A DNA stretch of 64,000 nt from Stieleria bergensis (GCA_007745635.1 CP036272.1:4145521-4209520), one strand, 5' to 3'; positions 7,813 to 16,292 are shown, counted from the first letter of the stretch. Made by a program: numbers and translations. The notes: a model not told the origin generated them from the letters alone.

Positions 7813-9470
7813 AGCTGCGTGAATACCAACAAGCCGCCGTGGATGCGGTCTACGCTCACCTCCGCAACCGCGACGACAATCCGGTCGCCGTGCTGCCAAC
7901 CGGTGCCGGCAAGTCACTCGTGCTGGCAAAGATCGCATCCGATGCTGTGGGGCAATGGAACGGCCGCGTGCTGATCTTGGCTCACGTCAAGGAGTTGCTA
8001 GAACAGAACGCCGACAAGGTTCGCCGGTTGTGCCCCGACATCAATGTCGGATTGTATTCGGCTGGGCTGAAGAAGCGTGATACGAACACGCCCGTGTTGG
8101 TGGCCGGCATCCAGAGCATCTATCGACGAGCGTGTGACCTCGATCCGTTTGATCTGATCATCGTTGACGAAGCCCATCTGATTTCAAAGAAGGGTGATGG
8201 CATGTATCGGCAGTTCTTGGCCGATTGCAAGGTCATCAATCCGAATGTTCGAGTGATCGGTCTGACCGCGACGCCGTTTCGGTTGGACTCCGGCATGATC
8301 TGCTCTCCGGATCATTTTCTCAACAGCATCTGTTACGAAATCGGTATCAAGGAACTGATCGGCGATGGCTACCTCAGCCCGCTGGTTTCCAAAGCCGGCA
8401 TCAACCGAGCCGACTTTTCAGGCGTTCACGTCCGCGCCGGTGAGTTCATCGCCAGCGAAGTCGAGCAACTCGCCGGCGACGAGGCGCTCGTGTCGGCCGC
8501 GTGTGCCGAGATGGTGGAACTGACGGCCGATCGTCGGGCGGTCTTGATCTTTGCGTCGTCGGTGGCACACGGGCGGCAAGTCGTCGAAACGTTGCGTTCG
8601 CAACACGGCATCGACTGTGGTTTCGTGACGGGTGAAACGCCGGCCGATGAACGCGACGAACTGCTGGCCCGCTTCAGAGGCGACGCCCCAACATCGTTGC
8701 TCGAAACCGAACCGCTGGGTTTTCTGTGTAACGTCAACGTTCTGACGACCGGCTTCGATGCACCCCGTGTCGATTGCGTCGTAATGCTGCGACCAACGAT
8801 GTCACCCGGATTGCTCTACCAGTGCGTCGGCCGTGGATTCCGTTTGCATCCCGACAAACAGAACTGCCTGGTCCTCGACTTCGGCGGCAACATCGAACGC
8901 CACGGGCCGATCGACCAGATAAAACCCAAAGAAAAGGCATCGCGACCCGATCAAGAACCGCCGGCCAAAGAATGCGAGAAGTGCCACACGCTGGTCGCGT
9001 GCGGCTATGCAAACTGCCCAGAGTGCGGTCACCCGTTCCCGCCACCGGAACGTGAAGCGCACGACGCCAAGGCAAGCGAAGCCGGCGTGTTGTCTGGCGA
9101 GGTCACCGACACCGACTACGAAGTCCAAGACACCATCTATCGCATTCATCAAAAGCGTGGTGCCGACGAAGACGCACCGCGATGTTTGCGGGTCGATTAC
9201 ATGATCGGCCTGGAAAAGTGGCAAAGCGAGTTCATCTGCATCGAGCACTCTGGCTACGCCCGCCGCAAGGCCGAAACGTGGTGGAACGAACGATGCCTCG
9301 ATCCGTGCCCGACAACCGCCGAGGAGGCGATGGACATCGCCGTGTCTGGTCTGCTAGCCGGTCCGACGTCCATCACCGTTCGCAGCATCTCTGGCCAGCG
9401 GTACGACCAGATCATCAAGCAAACGCTGGGTGAGCAACCGCACGAAGCCCTCGAAGAAGCCCCCTTCTGA
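7809..9470 (+). CDS. DEAD/DEAH-box superfamily 2 helicase
   Basis: A 553-aa phage-type SF2 helicase. Walker A is PTGAGKS (residues 30-36), Walker B is VDEAH (about 119-123), motif III-like GLTATPFR follows, and the C-terminal RecA domain ends with YQCVGRGFRLHPDK (motif VI). A zinc-ribbon-like cluster CEKCHT...CPECGHPF lies near residues 390-410, then a tail of about 130 residues. The start ATG overlaps the RusA stop by 4 bp, which fixes it and shows translational coupling. Probably acts at the phage replication fork or on branched DNA together with the resolvase. Confidence 0.88.
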   Translation: MKLREYQQAAVDAVYAHLRNRDDNPVAVLPTGAGKSLVLAKIASDAVGQWNGRVLILAHVKELLEQNADKVRRLCPDINVGLYSAGLKKRDTNTPVLVAGIQSIYRRACDLDPFDLIIVDEAHLISKKGDGMYRQFLADCKVINPNVRVIGLTATPFRLDSGMICSPDHFLNSICYEIGIKELIGDGYLSPLVSKAGINRADFSGVHVRAGEFIASEVEQLAGDEALVSAACAEMVELTADRRAVLIFASSVAHGRQVVETLRSQHGIDCGFVTGETPADERDELLARFRGDAPTSLLETEPLGFLCNVNVLTTGFDAPRVDCVVMLRPTMSPGLLYQCVGRGFRLHPDKQNCLVLDFGGNIERHGPIDQIKPKEKASRPDQEPPAKECEKCHTLVACGYANCPECGHPFPPPEREAHDAKASEAGVLSGEVTDTDYEVQDTIYRIHQKRGADEDAPRCLRVDYMIGLEKWQSEFICIEHSGYARRKAETWWNERCLDPCPTTAEEAMDIAVSGLLAGPTSITVRSISGQRYDQIIKQTLGEQPHEALEEAPF

Positions 9471-9471
9471 C

Positions 9472-9687
9472 ATGCAAACCGACGACCTGCCGAAAGCCCC
9501 AACCCCACAACAGCTCGAAGCTTTCCGGTTTGTCGCCGAGTGGGCTTGGTCCAACCGGATCGTCCCGAGCGAGATCCATGACGCCGCCGCGTTCGCTCTG
9601 GATCGTTCGTCACTCGCCCACGGATTCTACACGCCGCCAAACCCAACCTCGATTCCTTCCCACGCCACGAAAGGGTGCCAGTTTTGA
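9472..9687 (+). CDS. Small hypothetical protein (71 aa)
   Basis: Begins at the ATG one base after the helicase stop. An in-frame GTG-type start at 9430 would overlap the helicase by 41 bp and is less likely. The body (TPQQLEAFRFVAEWAWSNRI) is helical and amphipathic. No family recognised. It overlaps the next gene by about 13 bp. Confidence 0.55.
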   Translation: MQTDDLPKAPTPQQLEAFRFVAEWAWSNRIVPSEIHDAAAFALDRSSLAHGFYTPPNPTSIPSHATKGCQF

Positions 9688-10259
9688 AACAACGCATTTA
9701 CTTGAACGACGGACCGCTCGATGACATCGAAGTGGTTGGCGATCACAAGCTGATCGGATTCATCACCGCGATCAATATCGAAGTCGCCGTGCCGGAGCCA
9801 AAACGAAAACAGCTTAGCCCAGAAGACATTGACTTCGACGATGACGACCTCGCGGCCCGTGCTGATTTAGATGAGGACGACGATGACGACGACGACGATG
9901 CGGCGCACGACTGCGATGACAACGAATTGACGGTCGACGAGCTGAACCTCGAAACGCATCGTTACGATCGGTTCGATAGCTGGACCGCGAAGAAGGAAAA
10001 CGAGATCCAGCACGCGTTCTTCCATGGAGCCAGCCAATCGTTCGATTCGCCGGTCACGACGGATTTGTGGTCGCGGGTCAACGAGATGATGACGGGACCG
10101 GACCGCGAGCGTTGGAACCATTGGCGTTACACGTTGTTCCGATCGCTTGAAAACGTCCGCGAAACCGCCCGGCAATACGGATGCAATTCGGTCGTGGACC
10201 AGCTTGAAGATTGCCAAACGCAGGTCACGGACATCCCGGTCATGACCGTTCCCGATTGA
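9675..10259 (+). CDS. Acidic hypothetical protein (194 aa)
   Basis: Starts with GTG at 9675 or TTG at 9684, both overlapping the preceding stop. Residues about 55-85 are a strongly acidic linker (DFDDDDLAARADLDEDD then a run of eight Asp). The C-terminal half is helical with Trp (ERWNHWRYTLFRSLENVRET). No family recognised. Position between helicase and primase suggests an accessory replication factor; acidic linkers of this kind are common in DNA mimics and chaperone-like phage proteins, but no such function can be assigned. Confidence 0.6.
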   Translation: MPVLKQRIYLNDGPLDDIEVVGDHKLIGFITAINIEVAVPEPKRKQLSPEDIDFDDDDLAARADLDEDDDDDDDDAAHDCDDNELTVDELNLETHRYDRFDSWTAKKENEIQHAFFHGASQSFDSPVTTDLWSRVNEMMTGPDRERWNHWRYTLFRSLENVRETARQYGCNSVVDQLEDCQTQVTDIPVMTVPD

Positions 10260-10311
10260 TTGTGCTTGATCGTCGTCGTTTCCGTCCGGTTCATCGTTTT
10301 GTGCAGTCGCC

Positions 10312-12519
10312 ATGTCATCATCCAGCCCCATCGACGTTCGATCGCAAGTCGCGATTTATCGACAACGAGGCTGGTACTGCGTGCCGCTGCGCCCCAGATC
10401 CAAGTCGCCGTCACGCCGCGACTGGACGAAACTGCGATTGAACCCGGAAGCGATCCCCGACAACGCGAACATCGGCATCATCCTCGGCGAGCCGTCCGGC
10501 TGGCTCATCGACGTTGATCTTGATTGCCCCGAAGCGATCGAACTGGCCGACAGCTACCTACCGCCGACGCTGGCGATAACCGGCCGGCCGTCGGCGCTGC
10601 GATCGCATCGTTGGTACATCGCGACCAACGCAACGACTGAAAAACACCAAGACCCGAGCGACGGTTCGATGATCGTTGAACTGCGGTCGACCGGAACGCA
10701 AACGGTCGTTGGCCCCAGCATTCATCCAGATGGCGAACCATACGATGTTCTCGACGCCGAACCCTCGACCGTTCCCGCTCCTATGCTGGCCGCTTGCGTG
10801 AAAGCTCTGGCCGACGCCGTGATCGTCAAACGCGGCGTGCCCGTTTCCAAACCAAAGCCGATCGCTCCATCACAGCCAGCGGTCGATGGTGATTTTGAAA
10901 CCCGAGCGGTCGCATACCTCAACGCAATGCCGCCAGCGATCGCTGGCAGTGCGGGGCACTCGCAAACGTTCGCCGCCGCAACCGCTCTCGTTCACGGTTT
11001 CGGTATCGAGCCTGATCGCGCTCTCGCGATCCTGCAAACCGAATACAACCCACGATGCGTTCCGCCGTGGTCCGATCGCGAACTGCAACACAAAATCAAC
11101 CAAGCGGCAACCAAGTCCCACGATCGAGCGTTCGGTTGGCTCAGCGATGACGGACCGCTTGAACCGGCGAACGACGTCGATTTGTCCGCATTCATGGCAA
11201 AGCCAAAGTCAACAACCAAAGTCGTCATCGTCGATCCGGAACCATCGAAACCAATCCCAGAAGATCCCGGCGTTTTGCCCGAGCGTTTGCTCCGCTGTCC
11301 CGGCTTCATTTCCGAGGTCATGGATCATTGCCTGGCGACCGCACCCTATCCCAATCCCGTGATGGCGTTCTGTGGTGCGTTGTCGCTGCAGGCAGTTCTT
11401 GCCGGCCGGCGTGTATCCGATCCAGGCGACAATCGAACGAACTTGTACCTGCTCGGCCTCGCCCATTCGGCAGCCGGTAAGGACTGGCCTCGCAAACTCA
11501 ACATGCGAATCTTACAAGAAGTCGGAATGGCGGATTGCGTTGGCGAGCGGTTCGCGTCGGGCGAGGGAATTCAAGACTCGTTGCACATGACCGAGTCGAT
11601 GTTGTTTCAAACCGACGAGATCGACGGGCTGCTGCAATCCATCAACAAATCACGCGACGCTCGATTCGAGCAAATCATGTCGACGCTGCTGACAATGTAT
11701 TCGTCGGCCAACAGTGTCTACCCGATGCGTCGCAAGGCGGGCAAAGAAGTCGCCGGCGTCATCAATCAACCGAACCTCGTCATCTTCGGCACCGCCATTC
11801 CGAACCACTACTACGCGGCGTTGTCCGAAAGAATGCTGACGAACGGGTTGTTCGCTCGAATGATCATTTTTGAATGTGGTAAGCGTGGCAAAGGCCAAGA
11901 ACCGAAAATCCGGCCCGTTCCGACATCGGTCGTAGAAACTGCGGCGTGGTGGGAAAACTATCGGCCGGGCCGCGGCAACCTCGTCGATTGGAATCCGACG
12001 CCAGCGATCGTGCCGCATGATAGAGCCGCTGCTGGATTGCTCGTCGATGCACGGCGAAACGCAGAGGCGGAGTACGACCAGGCCGAGGAGGCGAACGATT
12101 CCGTCGGCACGACGGTTTGGGGCCGCGTGAGCGAACAGACTCGCAAACTGGCGTTGTTGCACGCGATCAGTCGTCGTTGTCGCGATCCCGTGATCGACGC
12201 CGAGTCCGCTCGTTGGGCCATCGAGGTGGTCGAGCACCAAACGCGACGCATGTTGTTCATGGCGGCGTCGCATGTCGCCGAGAACCCGTTCCATGCCGAG
12301 TGCTTGAAGCTGCTCGAAAAGCTGCGTGGTGCGCCGGACCGGATGCTACCGCACAGCGTGTTGCTCAAACGGATGAAGACCGACTCGAAGACCTTCGTGC
12401 AATTGATTGACACGCTGATGCAACAAGGCGACGTCGAAATGGATAGCTCGGGAACCGCCGGTCGGCCCGTGCGGCTTTACAAAATGACCGACCAAGCCGC
12501 CGCCGATCGACCGGGGTGA
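10312..12519 (+). CDS. Primase-polymerase / DUF3987 replication protein
   Basis: A 735-aa replication protein in two parts. Residues about 10-180 are a bifunctional primase/polymerase (AEP, Prim-Pol) domain: the metal-binding DVDLD (D67, D69) follows GIILGEPSGWLI, and LRSHRWYIAT is the later His-containing strand. Residues about 190-280 resemble a primase C-terminal helical domain (DRELQHKINQAATKSHDRAF). The rest is DUF3987-like, with an atypical P-loop LAHSAAGKDWPR near residue 386. Such proteins prime and help unwind DNA at phage or plasmid origins. The stop lies inside the first GTGAA repeat of the origin-like region. Confidence 0.82.
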   Translation: MSSSSPIDVRSQVAIYRQRGWYCVPLRPRSKSPSRRDWTKLRLNPEAIPDNANIGIILGEPSGWLIDVDLDCPEAIELADSYLPPTLAITGRPSALRSHRWYIATNATTEKHQDPSDGSMIVELRSTGTQTVVGPSIHPDGEPYDVLDAEPSTVPAPMLAACVKALADAVIVKRGVPVSKPKPIAPSQPAVDGDFETRAVAYLNAMPPAIAGSAGHSQTFAAATALVHGFGIEPDRALAILQTEYNPRCVPPWSDRELQHKINQAATKSHDRAFGWLSDDGPLEPANDVDLSAFMAKPKSTTKVVIVDPEPSKPIPEDPGVLPERLLRCPGFISEVMDHCLATAPYPNPVMAFCGALSLQAVLAGRRVSDPGDNRTNLYLLGLAHSAAGKDWPRKLNMRILQEVGMADCVGERFASGEGIQDSLHMTESMLFQTDEIDGLLQSINKSRDARFEQIMSTLLTMYSSANSVYPMRRKAGKEVAGVINQPNLVIFGTAIPNHYYAALSERMLTNGLFARMIIFECGKRGKGQEPKIRPVPTSVVETAAWWENYRPGRGNLVDWNPTPAIVPHDRAAAGLLVDARRNAEAEYDQAEEANDSVGTTVWGRVSEQTRKLALLHAISRRCRDPVIDAESARWAIEVVEHQTRRMLFMAASHVAENPFHAECLKLLEKLRGAPDRMLPHSVLLKRMKTDSKTFVQLIDTLMQQGDVEMDSSGTAGRPVRLYKMTDQAAADRPG

Positions 12520-12595
12520 AACAAGGGGTGAACGAAGCCGTGAAAGGTGAAAGAAGTCGACACCGCGAGGGTGAAAGAGGGTGAAGAAAGGTGAA
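12516..12595 (+). repeat. GTGAA iteron cluster (seven copies)
   Basis: GTGAA, usually within GGTGAAAG, occurs at 12516, 12528, 12540, 12547, 12571, 12581 and 12591, with an eighth copy at 12724 in the inverted-repeat arm. Most spacings are 10-12 bp, close to one helical turn, as in iterons. The cluster sits directly 3' of the primase gene, so an origin of replication is a reasonable inference. Confidence 0.55.
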
Positions 12596-12648
12596 AGAAG
12601 AGAGAAAGAAGTTTTTAATAAAACACAACAAAAACACACACCTATTAC

Positions 12649-12741
12649 CTTCTTTCCCCGTTTCACCCCTACCCCCATGCACACACGAAAATGCCCGTTT
12701 TTGCGTGTGTGTATAAGCCGGGGGTGAAAGAGGGAAAGAAG
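12649..12741 (+). repeat. Nested long inverted repeat (cruciform-like), candidate origin or terminator
   Basis: The 21-nt arm 12649-12669 pairs with 12721-12741 with two mismatches. Inside the 51-nt loop a second stem pairs CACACACGAAAA with TTTTGCGTGTGTG (one bulged base). AT-rich sequence (TTTTTAATAAAACACAAC) lies just upstream. There is no T-run after the outer arm, so it is not a standard terminator. Next to the iterons and the primase it looks like a replication origin. Confidence 0.5.
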
Positions 12742-12803
12742 TCAAAACGACCCAACCAGCCAATCAACCGTTTCCGTTTCGCAATCTCGTTTTGAGGATC
12801 ACC

Positions 12804-13112
12804 ATGACCTGTACCGAATGCAAGTTCTATCAACCGCTCCAGTCGTGGCAGCGGCCTTACCTGCCCGTCAATGTTCGCTTCGGCGAATGTCGTCGCAGCC
12901 CGCCCGTTGCGTCTCGCCAACCCGACGAGCGCGACCACCAATATCAAGCGTCGTTCCCGACCGTAGAGGCCAACGATTGGTGCGGCCAGTTCGCCCCGCG
13001 AGCCGCGTTTGGCGGCCAACGTCGTGTTGACCAAGCCAACGCCGCACTCGACACCGCATCGCACCAGGACGCCACCGACGCGGCCGTGTGCGGTCTCCCC
13101 GCGACCAAATAG
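12804..13112 (+). CDS. Cys-rich small phage protein (102 aa)
   Basis: The ATG at 12804 follows GAGG at good spacing. The N-terminal half carries MTCTECKFYQ, then FGECRRSPP and NDWCGQF: four cysteines arranged as a probable single zinc site. The C-terminal third is low in structure. I recognise the pattern from small phage proteins in general, not a named family. It stands alone after the origin-like region. Confidence 0.55.
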   Translation: MTCTECKFYQPLQSWQRPYLPVNVRFGECRRSPPVASRQPDERDHQYQASFPTVEANDWCGQFAPRAAFGGQRRVDQANAALDTASHQDATDAAVCGLPATK

Positions 13113-13215
13113 GTACTCCCGGCCGATGTGTTCTCTGGTAAGGGCTACGGGAACAGCGGCCTTATTAGGCACAGTTACGTTTGAGTGTCCGAACAAATTT
13201 GAGACAGCAAAACAC

Positions 13216-13572
13216 ATGAAAAATCTCTGGCAACGCAAGGCCGGCAATCTCTGCAGCCGACTCAACGCGGACCATCGAAATCACCTCCTTCTCAACGATC
13301 CCTGGAGCTATCGAGCCTACATCATCGTCCAGAGTTGGCGCATCCTCGCCAGCCAAGGAAGACTCAACCCCGACCTCGAAAAGAAAACAAAGGTAACCAC
13401 ATGGAAGCAATCAGCGGAACGAATGAGAAACCGAATCCACAGTCGCCGGCAATCACGACTGCTCGACAAGACGACGTGGAACTACTGGGCCAACCACCTA
13501 CCGCAATTCAACCGCCGGTACGTTCCGACCAGGAAACGGACGTCGGAAAACCAACCGGCAAAATCAACGTGA
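13216..13572 (+). CDS. Hypothetical basic protein overlapping the HNH gene (118 aa)
   Basis: This frame starts MKNLWQRKAGNLCSRL and stays protein-like (WSYRAYIIVQSWRILASQG, later TWNYWANHLPQFNRRY), with many Trp, Arg and Lys. Its last 172 bp lie in a different frame over the 5' part of the HNH gene, whose own N-terminal 50 residues look low-complexity. Either two genes overlap, or a frameshift near 13560 would join this N-terminus to the HNH domain. The upstream site GAGAC is weak. Confidence 0.4.
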   Translation: MKNLWQRKAGNLCSRLNADHRNHLLLNDPWSYRAYIIVQSWRILASQGRLNPDLEKKTKVTTWKQSAERMRNRIHSRRQSRLLDKTTWNYWANHLPQFNRRYVPTRKRTSENQPAKST

Positions 13573-13802
13573 AGAACGTGATGCAGCTTTTGGAACACCA
13601 AGGCTACCAATGTGCTTTGACCGGCCGCGTCTTGACGCCTGAAATTGCGTCGCTCGATCACATCGTGCCGGTCCGAGACGGTGGCGAGCACGTCATCGAA
13701 AACACGCAGGTTCTGCACCGCGACATCAACCGCGCAAAGTCGATTCTGTCGAACGCGGACTTCATTCAAATGTGCCGCGAAGTCGCCGCCTTCGCGATGT
13801 AG
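13401..13802 (+). CDS. HNH endonuclease family protein
   Basis: A 133-aa protein. The last 80 residues form an HNH domain: HQGYQCALTGRVLTP, then SLDHIVPVRDGGEHVIEN and VLHRDINRAKSILS. The DHI-VP histidine, the Asn in VIENTQVLH and the final H-x-x-x-N-x-A-K are the metal and catalytic positions. The first CxxC pair usual in the family is reduced to a single Cys. Phage HNH nucleases act in DNA packaging or homing; here it is not next to the terminase. The ATG at 13401 is used; upstream 13335 adds a basic leader without support. Confidence 0.75.
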   Translation: MEAISGTNEKPNPQSPAITTARQDDVELLGQPPTAIQPPVRSDQETDVGKPTGKINVKNVMQLLEHQGYQCALTGRVLTPEIASLDHIVPVRDGGEHVIENTQVLHRDINRAKSILSNADFIQMCREVAAFAM

Positions 13803-13832
13803 CAACCCACGTCCGTCCGAACGCATCGGATC

Positions 13833-13882
13833 ATTACCTAACTACCTAAATTACCTACCGAACGACCTATCTACCTATCTAG
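13833..13882 (+). repeat. CTA-rich tandem repeat before the methyltransferase gene
   Basis: About 50 bp of ACCTA/TCTA repeats (ACCTAACTACCTAAATTACC and continuing) lie 40 bp upstream of the ATG at 13922. The 3' part, GACCTATCTACCTA, is identical to the element before the AAA ATPase gene at 5875-5898. Confidence 0.45.
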
Positions 13883-13921
13883 CCCTTCCACCCGTTTTCA
13901 CTCTTTGGGAAGGACTCTGCC

Positions 13922-15232
13922 ATGCAGGTCGAAATGTGGACGCTTGATCGAATCAAGCCTTACGAAAATAATCCTCGCATCAACGACGACGCGGTCGCCG
14001 ATGTGGTGCAAAGCATCAACGAATTCGGTTTCCGCCAACCGATTGTGGTCGACACCGCCGGCGTCATCATCGTCGGCCACACGCGGTTCAAGGCCGCGAA
14101 GCAACTCGCGCTGGCGGAAGTGCCGGTTCACGTTGCCAAAGACATGGAACCCGAAGCGGTCCGGGCCTACCGGATTGCAGACAATCGGACCGGCGAGAAC
14201 GCGGAGTGGGACTACGATCTGTTGCCGCTGGAAGTCGGAGCGTTGCAAGACTCGGGTTTTGATTGCGAACTGCTCGGTTTCGATTCCGACGAGTTGGCCG
14301 CATTGCTGGAACCCGGCGTCGGCCAGGGTTTGACCGATCCCGACGACGTTCCCGAACCGCCAGACGAAGCGATCACGCAGCGCGGCGACATTTGGATCCT
14401 CGGCGACCACCGTTTGATGTGCGGTGACTCGACCAGCGTTGAAGACCTCGACAAACTCTTGGCCGGCGCGAAGATTCAACTCTGCAACACAGATCCGCCG
14501 TATAATGTGCGGGTTGAGCCCCGCAGCAAGAACGCGATCGCCGCCGGCAACAGTTCCTTCGAGGCTGGCAAGGGCAAGACGAAGGAAGGGCCAAAGAAGA
14601 TGCGGGCCAAGGATCGTCCGCTTGAAAACGACTTCGTGTCCGACGAGGAGTTTGACCGGCTGCTCAAAGCCTGGTTCAGTAACATCACCCGCGTGCTCGA
14701 ACCCGGTCGGTCGTTTTACATTTGGGGCGGGTTCTCAAACATTGCCAACTATCCGCCGGTCCTCGCCGCGGCCGGTTTGTATTTCTCGCAAGCGATCATC
14801 TGGGACAAGCAACACCCAGTGATGACGCGCAAGGATTTCATGGGTGCTCACGAGTGGGCGTTCTACGGTTGGAAGGAAGGTGCCGGCCACAAGTATTTCG
14901 GACCGAACAACGCCACCGACCTTTGGCACGTCAAGAAGATCGCGCCGCAGAAACTCGAACACCTCACCGGCAAGCCGGCCGAACTGGCGGTCTTGGCGAT
15001 GCAGTACTCGTCCCGCCGCGGCGAAAACGTACTCGACCTGTTCGGCGGCAGCGGTTCGACCTTGATCGGAGCCGAACAAACCGGTCGCAAGGCGTTCTTG
15101 ATGGAACTCGATCCGCCGTATTGCGACGTGATTGTCGATCGGTACCAACGCTTCACCGGCAATAAAGCGGTCCTCGAACGCACCGGCGAGTCACCGATCC
15201 CGGTCGGTGCCCGCGAGGAGAACATGCGGTAA
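13922..15232 (+). CDS. ParB-domain DNA methyltransferase
   Basis: A 436-aa fusion. Residues 1-125 are a ParB/Srx-like nuclease domain (IKPYENNPRINDDAVADVV, then GFRQPIVVDTAGVIIVGHTR). The rest is an amino-methyltransferase of the N4-C/N6-A type: DPPY (residues 191-194) is catalytic motif IV, and DLFGGSGST (near 374) is the S-adenosylmethionine-binding motif I. The order IV before I is the beta class. No restriction partner is adjacent, so an orphan phage methylase that shields or marks phage DNA is likely. It is the last + strand gene before the inverted array; its stop lies 3 bp from the convergent gene at 15236. Confidence 0.88.
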   Translation: MQVEMWTLDRIKPYENNPRINDDAVADVVQSINEFGFRQPIVVDTAGVIIVGHTRFKAAKQLALAEVPVHVAKDMEPEAVRAYRIADNRTGENAEWDYDLLPLEVGALQDSGFDCELLGFDSDELAALLEPGVGQGLTDPDDVPEPPDEAITQRGDIWILGDHRLMCGDSTSVEDLDKLLAGAKIQLCNTDPPYNVRVEPRSKNAIAAGNSSFEAGKGKTKEGPKKMRAKDRPLENDFVSDEEFDRLLKAWFSNITRVLEPGRSFYIWGGFSNIANYPPVLAAAGLYFSQAIIWDKQHPVMTRKDFMGAHEWAFYGWKEGAGHKYFGPNNATDLWHVKKIAPQKLEHLTGKPAELAVLAMQYSSRRGENVLDLFGGSGSTLIGAEQTGRKAFLMELDPPYCDVIVDRYQRFTGNKAVLERTGESPIPVGAREENMR

Positions 15233-15235
15233 TGG

Positions 15236-15556
15236 TTAGAGTTCCAAACAGGACCAAGTTGCGTCGTCAAAGACATACAGGTACCGCGCCCCAAGGTTCT
15301 TGGCGTAGTCGACCAGTGCGTCTCGCGTCGGCAACTTGGCCGGCGAATCGCCGTTGTCGTAATACTCCGGATCACCGATCTCGGAATGCAGAAAACGAAT
15401 GTCGCCTCGATCAACCAACGCTTCGACTTGCTCGGCGTTCAAAAAATGCTCTTCGAGCAACCGACCGGCGTGCTCGGGATAGCCGTCGAAGTGCAGGTAG
15501 GTCGCAAGGTAGTCGCCGCTTGGCCGGCGGACTGCGATCGTGGCTCGGGTGGACAT
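15236..15556 (-). CDS. Hypothetical protein (106 aa), last gene of the minus-strand array
   Basis: Starts MSTRATIAVRRPSGDYLATY. Mixed alpha/beta with an acidic middle (EIGDPEYYDNGDSPAK). The opening TRATIAV...YLHFDGYPEHAGRLL strongly resembles small phage and plasmid proteins of unknown function. Third gene of an operon with the two genes to its right (gaps of 12 and 10 bp), all driven presumably by the leader at 16041-16130. It converges on the methyltransferase gene. Confidence 0.7.
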   Translation of the reverse strand: MSTRATIAVRRPSGDYLATYLHFDGYPEHAGRLLEEHFLNAEQVEALVDRGDIRFLHSEIGDPEYYDNGDSPAKLPTRDALVDYAKNLGARYLYVFDDATWSCLEL

Positions 15557-15568
15557 GGTTTCAAATCC

Positions 15569-15790
15569 TTATTGCGTGTCGGCCGCCGGCGGCGAAACCC
15601 GCTCGACGACATCCGGTGGAATGGAAAGCATCAATGACCGGTCGTTGTCCCAATCGACATCGACTTGCGTCCAACCTCGTTGTGGATACACGCCGGCGAC
15701 CGTTCCGGTGGTGCCGGCGGGAATTGGGTCGGGGTCGTCGGTCATCGAAACCAGGCGGACGCGGTCGCCCGCCTTGAGTTTGGTTTGCAT
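15569..15790 (-). CDS. DUF4314 domain protein
   Basis: A 73-aa protein: KAGDRVRLVSMTDDPDPIPA, then GTTGTVAGVYPQRGWTQVDV and DWDNDRSLMLSIPPDVV. This matches DUF4314, a small beta-barrel (KOW/SH3-like) domain common in phages and plasmids. Role unknown. Second gene of the three-gene operon behind leader 16041-16130. Confidence 0.78.
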   Translation of the reverse strand: MQTKLKAGDRVRLVSMTDDPDPIPAGTTGTVAGVYPQRGWTQVDVDWDNDRSLMLSIPPDVVERVSPPAADTQ

Positions 15791-15800
15791 GGTTACGTTC

Positions 15801-16040
15801 TCAGTTGCGAGCGTTGTTGGTTTCGTCGACCAGGGCGGCGACTTCGGAAAGCTGGGCGTTGATCAAGTTCAAAGCCCGGACGTGCGTCCATCGCAACGCC
15901 TTGTTGTCGGGTTTCAACATGCGATCGAGTTGCAATTCGATGTGTTGCAGCAGGTCGCGTGAAATTTGGTGGGCGTTGTCGTACGCCGCGGCCGGTTCGA
16001 TCGGCCGCGGGGCGAGGGTTTGAATGTTGGCGTTCTTCAT
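15801..16040 (-). CDS. Small helical protein of the array (79 aa), paralogue of 20359-20571
   Basis: The ATG at 16040 follows ACGGAGA at the usual distance, although the frame also stays open through the leader. The protein is helical, and RWTHVRALNLINAQLSEVAAL matches AAHVRALTLLENLHQRIED of the array gene at 20359-20571, so the two are probably paralogues. First gene of a three-gene operon. Confidence 0.65.
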   Translation of the reverse strand: MKNANIQTLAPRPIEPAAAYDNAHQISRDLLQHIELQLDRMLKPDNKALRWTHVRALNLINAQLSEVAALVDETNNARN

Positions 16041-16130
16041 GTCGTTTCTCCGTTTGGGAAAGGAATCGTTTCGCGGTTTGCGTGTGACACATGGAGCCAT
16101 GACGTTTCGCCGGCAGCAAGCGAAGTCCGG
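16041..16130 (-). promoter_or_regulatory. Array leader 1 (TTGCTG-N17-CTCCAT, ACGGAGA)
   Basis: On the minus strand: CTTCGC-TTGCTG (16119-16114), 17 bp, CTCCAT (16096-16091), then CCAAACGGAGA just before the ATG at 16040. The box order and spacing are shared with nine other copies, which fits a promoter plus ribosome binding site. No experimental promoter is known to me with this sequence. Confidence 0.6.
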
Positions 16131-16235
16131 CAAACATTCCAAAAGAACTCGAATGTTTTTCAACGCCGGCGAACAACCGCAACAAACGCCGCGTGTCGGC
16201 CGGTTCCGGTGCGCGGGATGGTTTGCCGCACAACG

Positions 16236-16262
16236 AAAAAACGCCCGGCAGCCGCGGGCGTT
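16236..16262 (-). terminator. Intrinsic terminator of array gene 16293-16529
   Basis: Minus-strand hairpin of 8 bp (AACGCCCG/CGGGCGTT, arms 16255-16262 and 16240-16247) followed by six T. It ends the transcript of the 78-aa gene before the next leader. Confidence 0.75.
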
Positions 16263-16292
16263 GGGCGTGTCTCGCGAAGCCGCGTTCTCCGG

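Noticed and set aside
12649-12741. The nested inverted repeat as a plain intrinsic terminator
   Set aside because: No T-run follows the outer arm, the loop is long with its own stem, and iterons lie next to it; origin or regulatory structure fits better.
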